DNA from: Oscillospiraceae bacterium
Lineage (GTDB): Bacteria; Bacillota; Clostridia; UBA1381; UBA9506
Reading direction: 5' to 3'
DNA length: 64,000 nucleotides
Assembly: GCA_015068855.1 (NCBI GenBank)
Contig: SVJS01000002.1
Coordinates: 99,764 to 163,763, forward strand
The notes under the pieces are model-generated. The model did not search any database. It saw only the letters and a program-made list of their open reading frames with translations, and was not told the DNA's origin. A program made the position numbers and the translations under genes. Positions 26,675 to 35,065 of this stretch are shown piece by piece. Every line of letters begins with the position of its first letter. Position 1 is the stretch's first letter.

Positions 26675-28047
26675 CAGAATTTGAAGTGGGTAATGTTTTG
26701 ATGGTGAGGAGCATTGAAAAGGCTCTGGGACGGGAAATTCCTGTTTCCGGTGCGATGAGTACGGCGATGTCCCTTTGGAGGCAACTGTATAAAAATCAGG
26801 TGCCCTGGGCAGGGGAGGGCATTAAGAGCCTAAATCTGGCGGCTATGATTGCCGGGGAACTGGCGTGCCAGGCAACGCTGGATTTTCATTCCACAATTTC
26901 GGGAAGCCAGCGGGCGGACATGCTCAACAAGCAGGTGTATCAGGACGTTATTTTTGATATAAGACGCTGGACGGAATATGCCTGTGCCGTTGGCGGAGTT
27001 GTTTTTAAGCCTTATCTTGACAAAAACCGTTTGGCGGTGGAATATGTTTCGGCAGAACGCTTTTTTCCCCTGGCGGTGGATAGTCGGGGAGAAATTGTGT
27101 CGGCTGTTTTTTTAGACCGCATTAAGCGAGACGGGAAGGTTTACAGCCGTTTGGAAGAACATATTTTAGACGAAAAGGGTGTTACGGTACGGAATTTGGC
27201 CTTTTCAGATGGCGGATTCTGGGGCTTGGGAAAACCCGTTTCTTTATCTGCGGTTAAGGAGTGGAGCGGACTGGCGGAGCAGGTGACAATACCGGGTCTT
27301 ACAACGCCGTTATTTTCCTACTTTAAGATGCCTATGGCCAATGCCGTTGAACCCGGCTCGCCCCTTGGGGTTTCGGTTTATGCCCGTGCTACCGGTCTTT
27401 TGGAAGAGGCGGACAGGCAGTTTTCAAGACTTTTGTGGGAATACGAAGGTGGCGAGCTTGCCATTGATGCCAGCGTTGATGCTATCATGCTGGAAAATGG
27501 GGACATGAAAATGCCCGCCTTAAATAAACGACTGTTCAGAGCGCTCAATTTGGATGCGGGCGATAGTGACCTGTACAATATTTATGCGCCGACGCTTCGA
27601 GATGGCGCGTATCTGGACGGCTTAAATGAAATTTTGGTTCACATTGAGGACATCTGCGGGTTGGCACGGGGTACCATTTCAAACGCCAACCGGTCTGCCC
27701 GAACAGCAACAGAGCTGAAAATTTTACGTCAGCGTTCCTATGCGACTGTCACGGATATTCAGAAATCCCTGCAAAGAGCCCTGAAAAATCTGGTGGTCGG
27801 TCTGGACAAGTTGGCTACGGTTTTTGCGCTTCTGCCTGTGGGAAAATATGAGCTGACATTTGAGTTCGATGACAGCACCGTTACGGACAGAAGTACACAA
27901 TTTGCCGAAATGCAGGCGCTGGTAGAGCAGGGCGTTTTACATAAATGGGAATTGAGAACCTGGTATCTGGGCGAAACAGAAGAACAGGCCAAGAGGAAAC
28001 TGGCGGAGCAGGAACAGCCGGAGGCGGGGAAAAACCCCGCCGTGTGA
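26671..28047 (+). CDS. Phage portal protein (SPP1 Gp6 type)
   Basis: 458-residue protein that would form the dodecameric DNA gate at one capsid vertex and dock the terminase. It has the SPP1-type features: an N-terminal LWRQLYKN segment, CAVGGVVFKPYLD, the crown/stem region ARTATELKILRQRSYATV and FEFDDSTVTDRSTQ near the C-terminus. The ATG at 26671 has GGAGGAGAG upstream and overlaps the terminase stop. The last codons lie in a 7-bp GC-rich hairpin at 28023-28041. Confidence 0.92.
   Translation: MTEFEVGNVLMVRSIEKALGREIPVSGAMSTAMSLWRQLYKNQVPWAGEGIKSLNLAAMIAGELACQATLDFHSTISGSQRADMLNKQVYQDVIFDIRRWTEYACAVGGVVFKPYLDKNRLAVEYVSAERFFPLAVDSRGEIVSAVFLDRIKRDGKVYSRLEEHILDEKGVTVRNLAFSDGGFWGLGKPVSLSAVKEWSGLAEQVTIPGLTTPLFSYFKMPMANAVEPGSPLGVSVYARATGLLEEADRQFSRLLWEYEGGELAIDASVDAIMLENGDMKMPALNKRLFRALNLDAGDSDLYNIYAPTLRDGAYLDGLNEILVHIEDICGLARGTISNANRSARTATELKILRQRSYATVTDIQKSLQRALKNLVVGLDKLATVFALLPVGKYELTFEFDDSTVTDRSTQFAEMQALVEQGVLHKWELRTWYLGETEEQAKRKLAEQEQPEAGKNPAV
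28023..28041 (+). promoter_or_regulatory. Hairpin over the portal stop region
   Basis: Stem GGCGGGG / CCCCGCC with an AAAAA loop, within the last codons of the portal gene and with no T-run. It is just upstream of the structured RNA. Confidence 0.6.
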
Positions 28048-28058
28048 TAAAGATGGCA

Positions 28059-28267
28059 GCGCTTAAACGAAAGCGTCTGCGTGTCTTTGGGGAAAGACGT
28101 TAAACATTTCCCGCTAAGGGAGTTTCCCTTTCTTTTATGACCGCCTGAGTCGGCGGAATAAAAATAGACGGCGACGGTGCAGGACTGGCTGCACAGAAGA
28201 AGGATTGAGTGTACCATGGGCACGAAAGACTTCTGTTTGGTCACAAGTTGACCGGTAAGGAAAGCGC
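28059..28267 (+). ncRNA. Multi-hairpin structured RNA between portal and scaffold genes
   Basis: About 210 bases with no credible coding frame, holding a chain of perfect hairpins: GTCTTT-GGGG-AAAGAC (28083-28098), AAGGGA/TCCCTT (28116-28130), CCGCC/GGCGG (28141-28156), GTGCAG/CTGCAC (28177-28194), CAGAAG/CTTCTG (28194-28235) and GGTCA/TGACC (28239-28253). The ends GCGCTT (28059) and AAGCGC (28262) can close the whole domain; GCGCTT can instead pair locally with AAGCG at 28071. It ends just before the scaffold ribosome site. It could be a packaging RNA, a cis-regulator of the scaffold gene, or a trans-acting phage RNA. Structured RNAs near GP20-type genes may have been reported before; this could not be checked. 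Confidence 0.65.
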
Positions 28268-28282
28268 AGAGAAAGGAGAGAA

Positions 28283-28876
28283 ATGCAAGATATATTGAAG
28301 ACACTTTACGGAGATGCCGTAAACGAGGATAATCTGGCTACGTTCCATGAGGAGCTTGGTAAGCGCTTTGTGGCAAAGGCGGATTTTAACCATCGAGGCG
28401 AAGAACTGAAAAGCCTGCGGGAGCAGATGAGCGCAATGGAGGCAGAACTGCAACACTGCCGTGATGAGGCGAAAGAGGCTATATCCTTGCGAGAGGCTTT
28501 GCAGGAAGAGAGAAAAAATATGGCGGACTACATAGAAAAGGAAAGCCAGAAACAGCTTGATGCGGCCGTTTGCCGCAGGCTTGAAGCGGCAGGAGCCAAA
28601 AGTTTGCCGGCTGTTCGCGCACTCCTTAATATGGACGGGGTTACCTTGGAGAACGGCACGTTAAATGGACTTGATGAGCAGTTGTGGGAACTGAAAAAGG
28701 AAAACAGCTATCTGTTTGATGACAAAGAGACATTTGTTCAGTTTACATCTCCGGCTGCTACAGGAAGTTCTGTGGTGAGTCGTGAAGAGTTTCAAAAAAT
28801 GGGGTACATGGAACGGCTTAAACTGAAAAGAGAACAGCCGGAGCTGTACCAGAAAATGCAAACAAACAGGAGGTAA
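28283..28876 (+). CDS. Phage scaffolding protein (minor structural GP20 type)
   Basis: 197-residue, highly charged protein with a long coiled coil (about residues 35-95) and a C-terminal basic helix (LKLKREQPELYQKMQTNRR). This layout and its place just before the capsid gene fit the GP20/scaffold family, which guides procapsid assembly and then leaves. No prohead protease gene is present, so scaffold exit would not be by a dedicated protease from this cluster. AAAGGAGAG precedes the ATG. Confidence 0.85.
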   Translation: MQDILKTLYGDAVNEDNLATFHEELGKRFVAKADFNHRGEELKSLREQMSAMEAELQHCRDEAKEAISLREALQEERKNMADYIEKESQKQLDAAVCRRLEAAGAKSLPAVRALLNMDGVTLENGTLNGLDEQLWELKKENSYLFDDKETFVQFTSPAATGSSVVSREEFQKMGYMERLKLKREQPELYQKMQTNRR

Positions 28877-28882
28877 TATTTT

Positions 28883-29917
28883 ATGTCAACATACTTAAAT
28901 TTTCCATTTGATGAAGAAGTTTTTGTGCAGAGCTGGGATGCAACGCCCGACCCGACAAAAACAGCAATGTTAGATAGCGGTGCCGTGGTTGAAGATGCGG
29001 TTATCGCATCCCGCATTCAGGCGGATGGCGGACTTTACACCATTCCGTTTTACAGCGTTTTAGACGGTACACCCGACAACTACGACGGTGCTACCGATAT
29101 CACGGCAGAAGAGACTGCCGGCAGCAGTCAGACCGGCGTTGTGTTCGGTCGCGGCAAGGGCTTTACCGCCCGTAATTTTGCGTCTGAGTTGTCCGGCGCT
29201 GATCCGATGGGTCACATTGCAGCGACCATTGGTAAATACTGGGCAAAGCAGAGACAGAAAGCCTTAATTTCAATTTTACAGGCTATTTTCGGCATTACAG
29301 GTGCCAGCGGCAATGCTAAAAAGTGGCATGATACCCATACTGCCGATTTGACCTCTGCTACAGCAACACCTTATACCATGGGTGCAACAGACTTAAATGA
29401 TCTGGCAACCATGGCTATGGGCGATAACAAAAACCTGTTCTCCCTGGCGATTATGCACTCGGCTGTTGCTAAGAACCTGGAAAACCTGCAGGTGTTAGAG
29501 CATTGGAAATATACCGATGCAAACGGCATTCAGCGTCCGACTACGCTGGCTTCCGTCAACGGCTTTACCGTTGTGATTGATGACGGCGTGCCCGTACAGG
29601 CAGTTGGTGGCAGCGGAGCCAATAAGGACTTGACAAGCTACACCACATATCTGCTGGGTGAGGGTGCTATCAGAACAGCTAAGGGTCGTGTTGAGGTGCC
29701 GGCTGAGGTATACCGTGACCCTGCAAAGAACGGCGGTCAGGACACACTGTATACCCGTATCCGAGAAACAATTCACCCCAATGGTTTCTCCTTTACACCG
29801 CCCGCCAGCGGCTGGACCAACAGCCCCACAGATGCACAGCTGGCTGCAACGGCTAACTGGTCTGTGGTCTTTGATCCTAAGGCCATTCCCATTGCCAGAC
29901 TGATTACAAACGGCTAA
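28883..29917 (+). CDS. Major capsid protein
   Basis: 344-residue protein following the scaffold gene. It contains a run of features of HK97-fold coat proteins of the P22-like or phage-coat families: GRGKGFTARNFASELSGADPMGHIAATIGKYWAKQRQ (spine helix region, about 90-128), MGDNKNLFSLAIMHSAVAKNL, and IRETIHPNGFSFTPPASGWTNSPTDAQLA near the end. It has no N-terminal delta domain, consistent with a separate scaffold. AGGAGG precedes the ATG. A strong hairpin follows the gene. Confidence 0.87.
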   Translation: MSTYLNFPFDEEVFVQSWDATPDPTKTAMLDSGAVVEDAVIASRIQADGGLYTIPFYSVLDGTPDNYDGATDITAEETAGSSQTGVVFGRGKGFTARNFASELSGADPMGHIAATIGKYWAKQRQKALISILQAIFGITGASGNAKKWHDTHTADLTSATATPYTMGATDLNDLATMAMGDNKNLFSLAIMHSAVAKNLENLQVLEHWKYTDANGIQRPTTLASVNGFTVVIDDGVPVQAVGGSGANKDLTSYTTYLLGEGAIRTAKGRVEVPAEVYRDPAKNGGQDTLYTRIRETIHPNGFSFTPPASGWTNSPTDAQLAATANWSVVFDPKAIPIARLITNG

Positions 29918-29926
29918 TACACATAT

Positions 29927-29949
29927 ATCCGGGGCGTTTTGCCCCGGAT
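29927..29949 (+). terminator. Hairpin after the capsid gene
   Basis: 9-bp stem ATCCGGGGC / GCCCCGGAT with a GTTTT loop. The T-run is very short, so partial termination or 3'-end protection of the capsid mRNA is likely. Confidence 0.6.
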
Positions 29950-29971
29950 TTCACAGTCAGGAGGGATGGAT

Positions 29972-30304
29972 ATGTATACAGTAGACTATGGATTTTACAG
30001 TGACTGTTACGGTGGTACTGAAATTCCCCAAGAGGTTTTTGACAGGTTTTCTTATCGTGCCGGCGTGCTTTTAGACAATATGCTCTGCGTGCAAAAGGGT
30101 GCCGAAGAAGAAGCAAAGATACAGCATGTTTTATGCGAAATTTGTGACAGGTTATACCGTGAGGACAGACACTTTGGCATTGAAAGAGAGAGCATGGACG
30201 GCTACGACGTTACATACCGCGATGAAGTTGCAAACGACATTCAGAAGCTGGTCAGACAGACCCTTGGCACGAGCGGAATGCTTTATAGGGGGCGAGGCAT
30301 CTGA
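29972..30304 (+). CDS. Head-tail connector protein (adaptor)
   Basis: 110-residue, mainly helical protein. VPQEVFDRFSYRAGVLLD-type residues and a C-terminal QKLVRQTLGTSGMLYRGRG match small adaptors (gp15 SPP1/gp6 HK97-like) that sit below the portal. The ATG at 29972 is chosen because AGGAGGG lies 6 bases upstream; the ATG at 29966 abuts it. It follows the capsid gene, the normal slot. Confidence 0.75.
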   Translation: MYTVDYGFYSDCYGGTEIPQEVFDRFSYRAGVLLDNMLCVQKGAEEEAKIQHVLCEICDRLYREDRHFGIERESMDGYDVTYRDEVANDIQKLVRQTLGTSGMLYRGRGI

Positions 30305-30321
30305 ACGGGACAGACAGCATT

Positions 30322-30594
30322 TTGATAGAACGATTTCGAAACGGAATGAAGGAACGGGTTCGTATGTCCAAGGTTTTTTGCAGCTTTGTACAATCTGTCG
30401 ATCCTGATAAAAACGGACCTTTTTCCAGCGGTCGGCTTTTGGTCAGAATTGTGGGAGAAACAAAACCTGACATTGCATGTGGTGACCAGATTTGTTTAGT
30501 CGGGACGACAGCCTGGTATACAGTCGCTGAAATCAGACGGAATGTGGCACCGGGCAGCGCGCTTTCTCATTGGAAAGTGATTGGTAAACGGTAG
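30322..30594 (+). CDS. Putative head-closure/minor capsid protein
   Basis: About 90 residues of small beta-rich protein (VFCSFVQSVDPDKNGPFSSGRLLVRIVG, ACGDQICLVGTTAWYTVAEIRRN). By position it should be a stopper or head-closure protein. The start is uncertain: TTG at 30322 has only a weak GGGA, and a CTG at 30301 overlapping the previous stop would have AGGGGG upstream. No clear family motif. Confidence 0.6.
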   Translation: MIERFRNGMKERVRMSKVFCSFVQSVDPDKNGPFSSGRLLVRIVGETKPDIACGDQICLVGTTAWYTVAEIRRNVAPGSALSHWKVIGKR

Positions 30595-30605
30595 GAGGGA
30601 AGAGC

Positions 30606-30983
30606 ATGTTACGAGCAATCAAGGAGTATATTTTGACTTGCTTCCGCGGGGAGCATACGGACTATTCTTGGGATGACAACGCCATCAGCCTTCGTGCTGA
30701 GGCCTGTGACCCGATTCTCTACCGTTATACAGATGGAGACAGCCTGCGGCAGTTTGTGTTTATAGTGGGATTTCGTGAACCGATATCGGCTTTTTATGCT
30801 GATGCAGAAGTGTTTTACGAGCATCTTACGAGGTGGTTGCAGCAAGGTCTTCCCAGTTTGTCCCCGGGACAGACGCCGCAGCGTTTTGAAGTTGTTAAAA
30901 CAGCGGCCGTTGAAAAACAGCGGTATGCAGAGACACAGTATGAATTGGTGTGTCGATTGATTTATTATCAAGAAGGAGCGTGA
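30606..30983 (+). CDS. Putative tail-completion/minor capsid protein
   Basis: 125 residues, alpha/beta. AIKEYILTCFRG and the RYAETQYELVCRLIYYQEGA ending resemble phage minor capsid/tail terminator proteins that cap the tail tube. It starts with TAGGAGGGAAG upstream and ends 4 bases before the tail-tube gene. Assigned by gene order plus weak similarity. Confidence 0.65.
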   Translation: MLRAIKEYILTCFRGEHTDYSWDDNAISLRAEACDPILYRYTDGDSLRQFVFIVGFREPISAFYADAEVFYEHLTRWLQQGLPSLSPGQTPQRFEVVKTAAVEKQRYAETQYELVCRLIYYQEGA

Positions 30984-30987
30984 AACA

Positions 30988-31479
30988 ATGGGTAAAATCG
31001 TAAAAAGAAGTGATAAGCTGGCCTTTTTTGGCGTCTTGGATGCAGAAGGGAATGTGAGCTATCACAGAATGAAGGGCTTTAATGAAATTGCAACACAGAA
31101 GGGCCCTATTGAATATTCCAGACAATATGTTGACCAGGAATTTGAACAATCGGATGTTGTTGGTTACAGCCCCAGCATCAGCTACTCTTTTGACCAGTTT
31201 ATTGACAATGTTGTTCACGAAGATTTGGTGACCATTGCAGAGCATGAACTGGTGGGCGAAGAGGCTGTTCGTTCCATTGTCATGGTGGACTTGTCACACA
31301 AGGAAGCCGATGGCAGTTGTCCGGCTGTTAAGAGAGATTTTTCTGTTATTTGTGACAGCGAGGGTAATGCCATGGAAGCTTATACCTACTCAGGAACCTT
31401 GAAGGTTAAGGGAGAAAAGGTTTTTGGACTGGCAAACAGCCAAGACAATTGGGAAACCTGCAGCTTTACTACACAATAA
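30988..31479 (+). CDS. Major tail (tube) protein
   Basis: 163 residues. Beta-rich with HRMKGFNEIATQKGPIEYSRQYVDQEFEQSDVVGYSPSISYSFDQ, typical of siphophage tail tube proteins, which stack into the tube. AAGGAGC precedes the ATG. A hairpin follows the gene, as after the capsid gene. Confidence 0.82.
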   Translation: MGKIVKRSDKLAFFGVLDAEGNVSYHRMKGFNEIATQKGPIEYSRQYVDQEFEQSDVVGYSPSISYSFDQFIDNVVHEDLVTIAEHELVGEEAVRSIVMVDLSHKEADGSCPAVKRDFSVICDSEGNAMEAYTYSGTLKVKGEKVFGLANSQDNWETCSFTTQ

Positions 31480-31493
31480 ACAGAACGGAATAT

Positions 31494-31520
31494 CTGCCGC
31501 GGACCTTTTGTTCGCGGCAG
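31494..31520 (+). terminator. Hairpin after the tail tube gene
   Basis: 8-bp stem CTGCCGCG / CGCGGCAG with an 11-base loop, no T-run. It is a likely processing or stability hairpin rather than a full terminator. Confidence 0.5.
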
Positions 31521-31535
31521 GTACGGAGAATCAAT

Positions 31536-32102
31536 ATGCATATGAATTTATTACAAGGGACGATGGACGATTGCATCCGGATTGATGAGGTTGATTACCC
31601 TATACATACAGATTTCAGGCGGTGGATTCAGTTGGAAACGGTTTTGGCGGAGCCGGGAGATTTTATGGAAAAGCTGCCGATGCTTTTGGCTTTGTGCTAT
31701 AAGGAACTTCCGCCCACAATCGGGAAAGCCATTGACGGGCTGTTGCAATTTTATATTGGAACAGGGGCAGAGCAGGGCGGGCAGGAGAAGCATTGTCGGC
31801 CCGTATACAGCTTTATACAGGATGAGATGTTGATTTATGCGGCATTTTATCAGCAATACGGAATTGACCTTTCAAAGGCATCGCTGCATTGGTGGCAATT
31901 TAAGGCACTTCTTTATGGGCTTACCGCCCAGACGCAGTTAGTTCGGGTGATGGGATATCGTGCTATGGATTTGCATTCTTTGAAAAATCCGGAGGAAAAG
32001 CGTTTTTATAAGCGCATGAAAGCCCTCTACAAGTTAAAGCACATACCGGAGGCATCCATGCGGGAAGAGGACATCAGCGCTGCAATAGAAAGGCTGTTTT
32101 AG
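31536..32102 (+). CDS. Bacteriophage Gp15-like tail assembly protein
   Basis: 188 residues. Matches the Gp15 family pattern: MNLLQG, a DYPIHTDFRRWIQLE block, HWWQFKALLYGLTAQTQLVRVMGYRAMDL and a final KRMKALYKLK. In A118-type phages it lies between tail tube and tape measure, probably as a tail-assembly chaperone. No separate gp14/gp13-like chaperone or frameshift cassette was seen. Starts at 31536 or 31542; ACGGAGA favours 31536. Confidence 0.82.
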   Translation: MHMNLLQGTMDDCIRIDEVDYPIHTDFRRWIQLETVLAEPGDFMEKLPMLLALCYKELPPTIGKAIDGLLQFYIGTGAEQGGQEKHCRPVYSFIQDEMLIYAAFYQQYGIDLSKASLHWWQFKALLYGLTAQTQLVRVMGYRAMDLHSLKNPEEKRFYKRMKALYKLKHIPEASMREEDISAAIERLF

Positions 32103-32117
32103 GGAGGAGAGACGAAC

Positions 32118-33269
32118 ATGGCGGACGAGCAATCAACACAACAATTAAAAGAAGAATTCAAGATGGTGGGACGGCTGCTTTCAGAGGGGCTGGGTCAGGG
32201 GATTACTGACGGCTCTAAGGAAGCCAAGGCAGCCATGGACCAGCTTGGAGATGAACTTTTGGACAGTCAAATGCAGTATTTTGAGGAAAAGGCAAGGCTC
32301 GAAGCGGCGATTGACAGTGCAGAAGAAGCAAAATATCGCAAGGAATACCAGACCCGCCTCAGTCGGGCAAAATCGGCGGCACAGGCCGAAACTGTACGAA
32401 AAAACGAGGAATTGCGACTGTACAAGAAAGCCAATGAGGCCTATGTTGACGCTTTGGAGGCACATCTTGCTACCGTCGAAGCAAAAATTAAGGCAAAGAA
32501 AACACAAATCGCCGAAGACTTTAAGGATATTGCTCAAAGGGCCGAAGATAGTCTTGAAACAATAGAAAAATCACAGCAGGCCATGGAGAAAAAAATGGAA
32601 GACTATGGCGGTTTGTTTGAACATAAAAAATATCTGTTCTTAAACAGCGGCCCCAATGGTACGCCCGAAAGGCTGGAACGGACGATTTTAGATTTATCCG
32701 CGCAAAGACAGGAATTGGAAAAATATTCTTCCCTGTTACAAAAGGTGCGGGAACGAGACGATGTGCCAGCAGAGCTTTTTGACAGCATCAGTAAGTTATC
32801 CATTCAGGATGCCATACGTTTTCAGGAGGCGCTCCTGCATCTTGATGATGAAAAAAGAGAGCAATATTTTGCCGATTGGGAGGCCATTCAGAAGCTTTCG
32901 GAGGAAACGGCGCAACGCTATTTTGTAGACGATACGAAGAGAGTTTTGGCATCTGTTGAACAGGAACTTGCAGACTGGTATGGCACCATTCCGGCAGGCT
33001 TTTTTCAGGAAGGAAATTTATCGGCTGAGGCGTTTGGGCAGGGTTTTATGAACCAGTTGACCTCTATGCAGGACATGATGCGGGAGGCAATAAACGTCGT
33101 TTTGTCAGTACCTGTTGAAGAAACGCCCCAGACGGCTCCGGCAGAGCGGCATACGATACAAAATAAGCAGTATCAGGTTACCTACATCCTGGGCGGCGCG
33201 CAGGAGACGGTGGCACAACAATTACAGGCAATTCATTCCGCAGAGACCATCAAGCGTTTGCGGGGATAA
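32118..33269 (+). CDS. Short tape-measure-like protein
   Basis: 383 residues, almost wholly charged coiled coil (about 45-165), then a helical region and a C-terminal 110 residues with FGQGFMNQLTSMQDMMREAINVV and IQNKQYQVTYILGG, which look like the end of a tape-measure protein. It has no hydrophobic membrane-spanning segment. Position between Gp15 and baseplate genes supports the call. At the usual ~0.15 nm per residue it would set a tail of only about 55-60 nm. AGGGAGGAG precedes the ATG. Confidence 0.72.
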   Translation: MADEQSTQQLKEEFKMVGRLLSEGLGQGITDGSKEAKAAMDQLGDELLDSQMQYFEEKARLEAAIDSAEEAKYRKEYQTRLSRAKSAAQAETVRKNEELRLYKKANEAYVDALEAHLATVEAKIKAKKTQIAEDFKDIAQRAEDSLETIEKSQQAMEKKMEDYGGLFEHKKYLFLNSGPNGTPERLERTILDLSAQRQELEKYSSLLQKVRERDDVPAELFDSISKLSIQDAIRFQEALLHLDDEKREQYFADWEAIQKLSEETAQRYFVDDTKRVLASVEQELADWYGTIPAGFFQEGNLSAEAFGQGFMNQLTSMQDMMREAINVVLSVPVEETPQTAPAERHTIQNKQYQVTYILGGAQETVAQQLQAIHSAETIKRLRG

Positions 33270-33285
33270 AAAAAGGAGTGAGACA

Positions 33286-34188
33286 ATGAGTTTTACAGTC
33301 AATTTTATGGATAATGAAAACGTAACGGCCGAGGCTCTCAACACGGTCAGCAGTGAACTGGGGGGCGAGGGGCTTGCTTTTCAGGAGGATGTACTTTACG
33401 GGGTTGATGCCTTAAATGACATATCCAAAGCGTTAATTACGAAAGGTGTCAGCAGAGGCTGTGAGCTTTCAGCTTCAGACGGCATGGTTACCATCGGAGA
33501 AGGGGTTCTCTTTATGTCTGACGGACGTCGTGTTGAAATCGACAGTGATGGCATCAGCCTTTCCTACACGCCGGGCACGGTTTGTTATGTTTATTTTCGG
33601 TTCGATTCTCAGGCGGGCATTGTGATTCCCTGTTGCACAGAGACAGAGCCGGAAGAGGGCGATTTGATTCGGCTTGGTTACATCACGACAGAAGGGGCAG
33701 TTGCCGGACGAGTTGACCGCGCCCTTATGAAGAATGCCTTTTTAGGTCTGCATGGTGCGGAAACTTTTCATAATGTTTTCAAATGGGATGGTCAAACAGA
33801 GGAAGCCCTTTTATGGGAACTGGACCTGAGCGATACAGGGTACCGATATGTTATGGTATCCTCGCCCGGGTATGTGTCCAGCGATCTGACACGCAACGCG
33901 TTTTGCGGACAGGTTAATCTGGCTGATCAAAAAGCATTTTCTGTGCTACGGACCAATGCACGCAGTTATGCAGACGAGGAAGATTTTATCTATAACAGTG
34001 ATAACGGTGAGGTGTTAGCGGCCTATGCACTCAATGAATCTGTTGCGGGCAGCCGATATTACTATGTCTATCTGCGATTTGAAATGGGGGCCGACCAGGT
34101 TTTGCGCGTGTACCAAAGAGCTGTTTCCACCAAGGCCGCCGGGTATATAGATACAAAGTCGACAACGATTGAAATTACGGTATGTTAG
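33286..34188 (+). CDS. Phage structural protein of unknown function
   Basis: 300 residues, beta-rich, no membrane segment. Starts MSFTVNFMDNENVTAEALNTVSSELGGEG; later GVSRGCELSASDGMVTIGEGVLFMSDGRRVE resembles N-terminal parts of phage baseplate or tail-fibre proteins. It lies between tape measure and distal tail protein. The ATG at 33286 has AAAGGAGTG upstream; the longer frame from 33115 overlaps the tape measure and is rejected. Role in the baseplate is inferred. Confidence 0.65.
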   Translation: MSFTVNFMDNENVTAEALNTVSSELGGEGLAFQEDVLYGVDALNDISKALITKGVSRGCELSASDGMVTIGEGVLFMSDGRRVEIDSDGISLSYTPGTVCYVYFRFDSQAGIVIPCCTETEPEEGDLIRLGYITTEGAVAGRVDRALMKNAFLGLHGAETFHNVFKWDGQTEEALLWELDLSDTGYRYVMVSSPGYVSSDLTRNAFCGQVNLADQKAFSVLRTNARSYADEEDFIYNSDNGEVLAAYALNESVAGSRYYYVYLRFEMGADQVLRVYQRAVSTKAAGYIDTKSTTIEITVC

Positions 34189-34198
34189 GGGGCGGGCT

Positions 34199-35065
34199 AT
34201 GTTTGAAGCAAAATTTGAAAATGAGCGTGGGCAGATTTTCTTTGGCGGTGGCAGAAATCCCTGGTTTAACACTACGAAAATAGAGGGGCTTTCCCTGCCG
34301 GAACGAGAGTTTGTTGTTACGGGTTATGCAGGACAAGCCGGTCAGATTCTGCTTTCAGAGCGGGATATGGCGAGAACCATTACCATTGCAGGAGACATGA
34401 TTGATAAAGAGAGCGTGCGCAGTGAGCTGACGCGGATGATGCAAATTCTGTACATCCCGGGGCGGATGACGATTGCTTCCGACGGTCGTAAACGAGTGAT
34501 TTCTTGCCGCTGTAATCACGTTTCTGAACCCGAGCGAAAAGGAACGAAGGCGGTTTCCATGGTGTTGCAGTTTACCTGTGACCAACCTTATTTTCAGGAT
34601 GAATCTCCCTGTGAGTTTACACTGTTTTCGCGTCGGGACCTGGTGCAATCTTCTTTTACTCTGCCTTGCCTTTTTACAAAGCGAACCAATCGGGTGTCTG
34701 TCGTGAATCAAGGGGATATTCAAACAGAACCCATTCTTACGGTTTATCACGATAGTCGCGAGAGACCTATGACGTTGGAGACAGATGAAAGTGGTCTTGA
34801 AATTATCAATCATACCACGGGGCAAAGGATTATTTTAGAACGTGAAACTGTGTTGGGAGAGGTCGTGACGATTGACATTCCCAATCGCCGCATTACATCA
34901 AGTGTGCTTGGAGATATAACACATATGATTTCGCAAGATACCTTTTTGAGCCGGTTTTTTCTGGCGGTGGGCAGCAATGATATGGAAGTGATTAATCACA
35001 GGCACGGCGAGGGCATAGCAACCATGATGCGCTATGAAAATCGATACATTGAGGCGGTGGTTTGA
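34199..35065 (+). CDS. Distal tail protein (Dit, Sipho_tail family)
   Basis: 288 residues. FEAKFENERGQIFFGGGRNPWFNTTKIEGLSLPE, GYAGQAGQ, ARTITIAGDM and MVLQFTCDQPYFQDE are characteristic of siphophage Dit proteins, the hub joining the tail tube and the baseplate. The ATG at 34199 lies after AGGGGGCGGG, a weak site; the in-frame ATG at 34169 overlaps the preceding gene. Stop overlaps the next start. Confidence 0.83.
   Translation: MFEAKFENERGQIFFGGGRNPWFNTTKIEGLSLPEREFVVTGYAGQAGQILLSERDMARTITIAGDMIDKESVRSELTRMMQILYIPGRMTIASDGRKRVISCRCNHVSEPERKGTKAVSMVLQFTCDQPYFQDESPCEFTLFSRRDLVQSSFTLPCLFTKRTNRVSVVNQGDIQTEPILTVYHDSRERPMTLETDESGLEIINHTTGQRIILERETVLGEVVTIDIPNRRITSSVLGDITHMISQDTFLSRFFLAVGSNDMEVINHRHGEGIATMMRYENRYIEAVV

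Noticed and set aside
28053..28103. 16-codon Arg/Lys-rich ORF after the portal gene
   Set aside because: No ribosome site and it lies inside the structured RNA.
28048..28282. Group I or II intron between portal and scaffold genes
   Set aside because: The genes on both sides are complete and separate; intron core motifs and catalytic domain V-like sequence were not seen.
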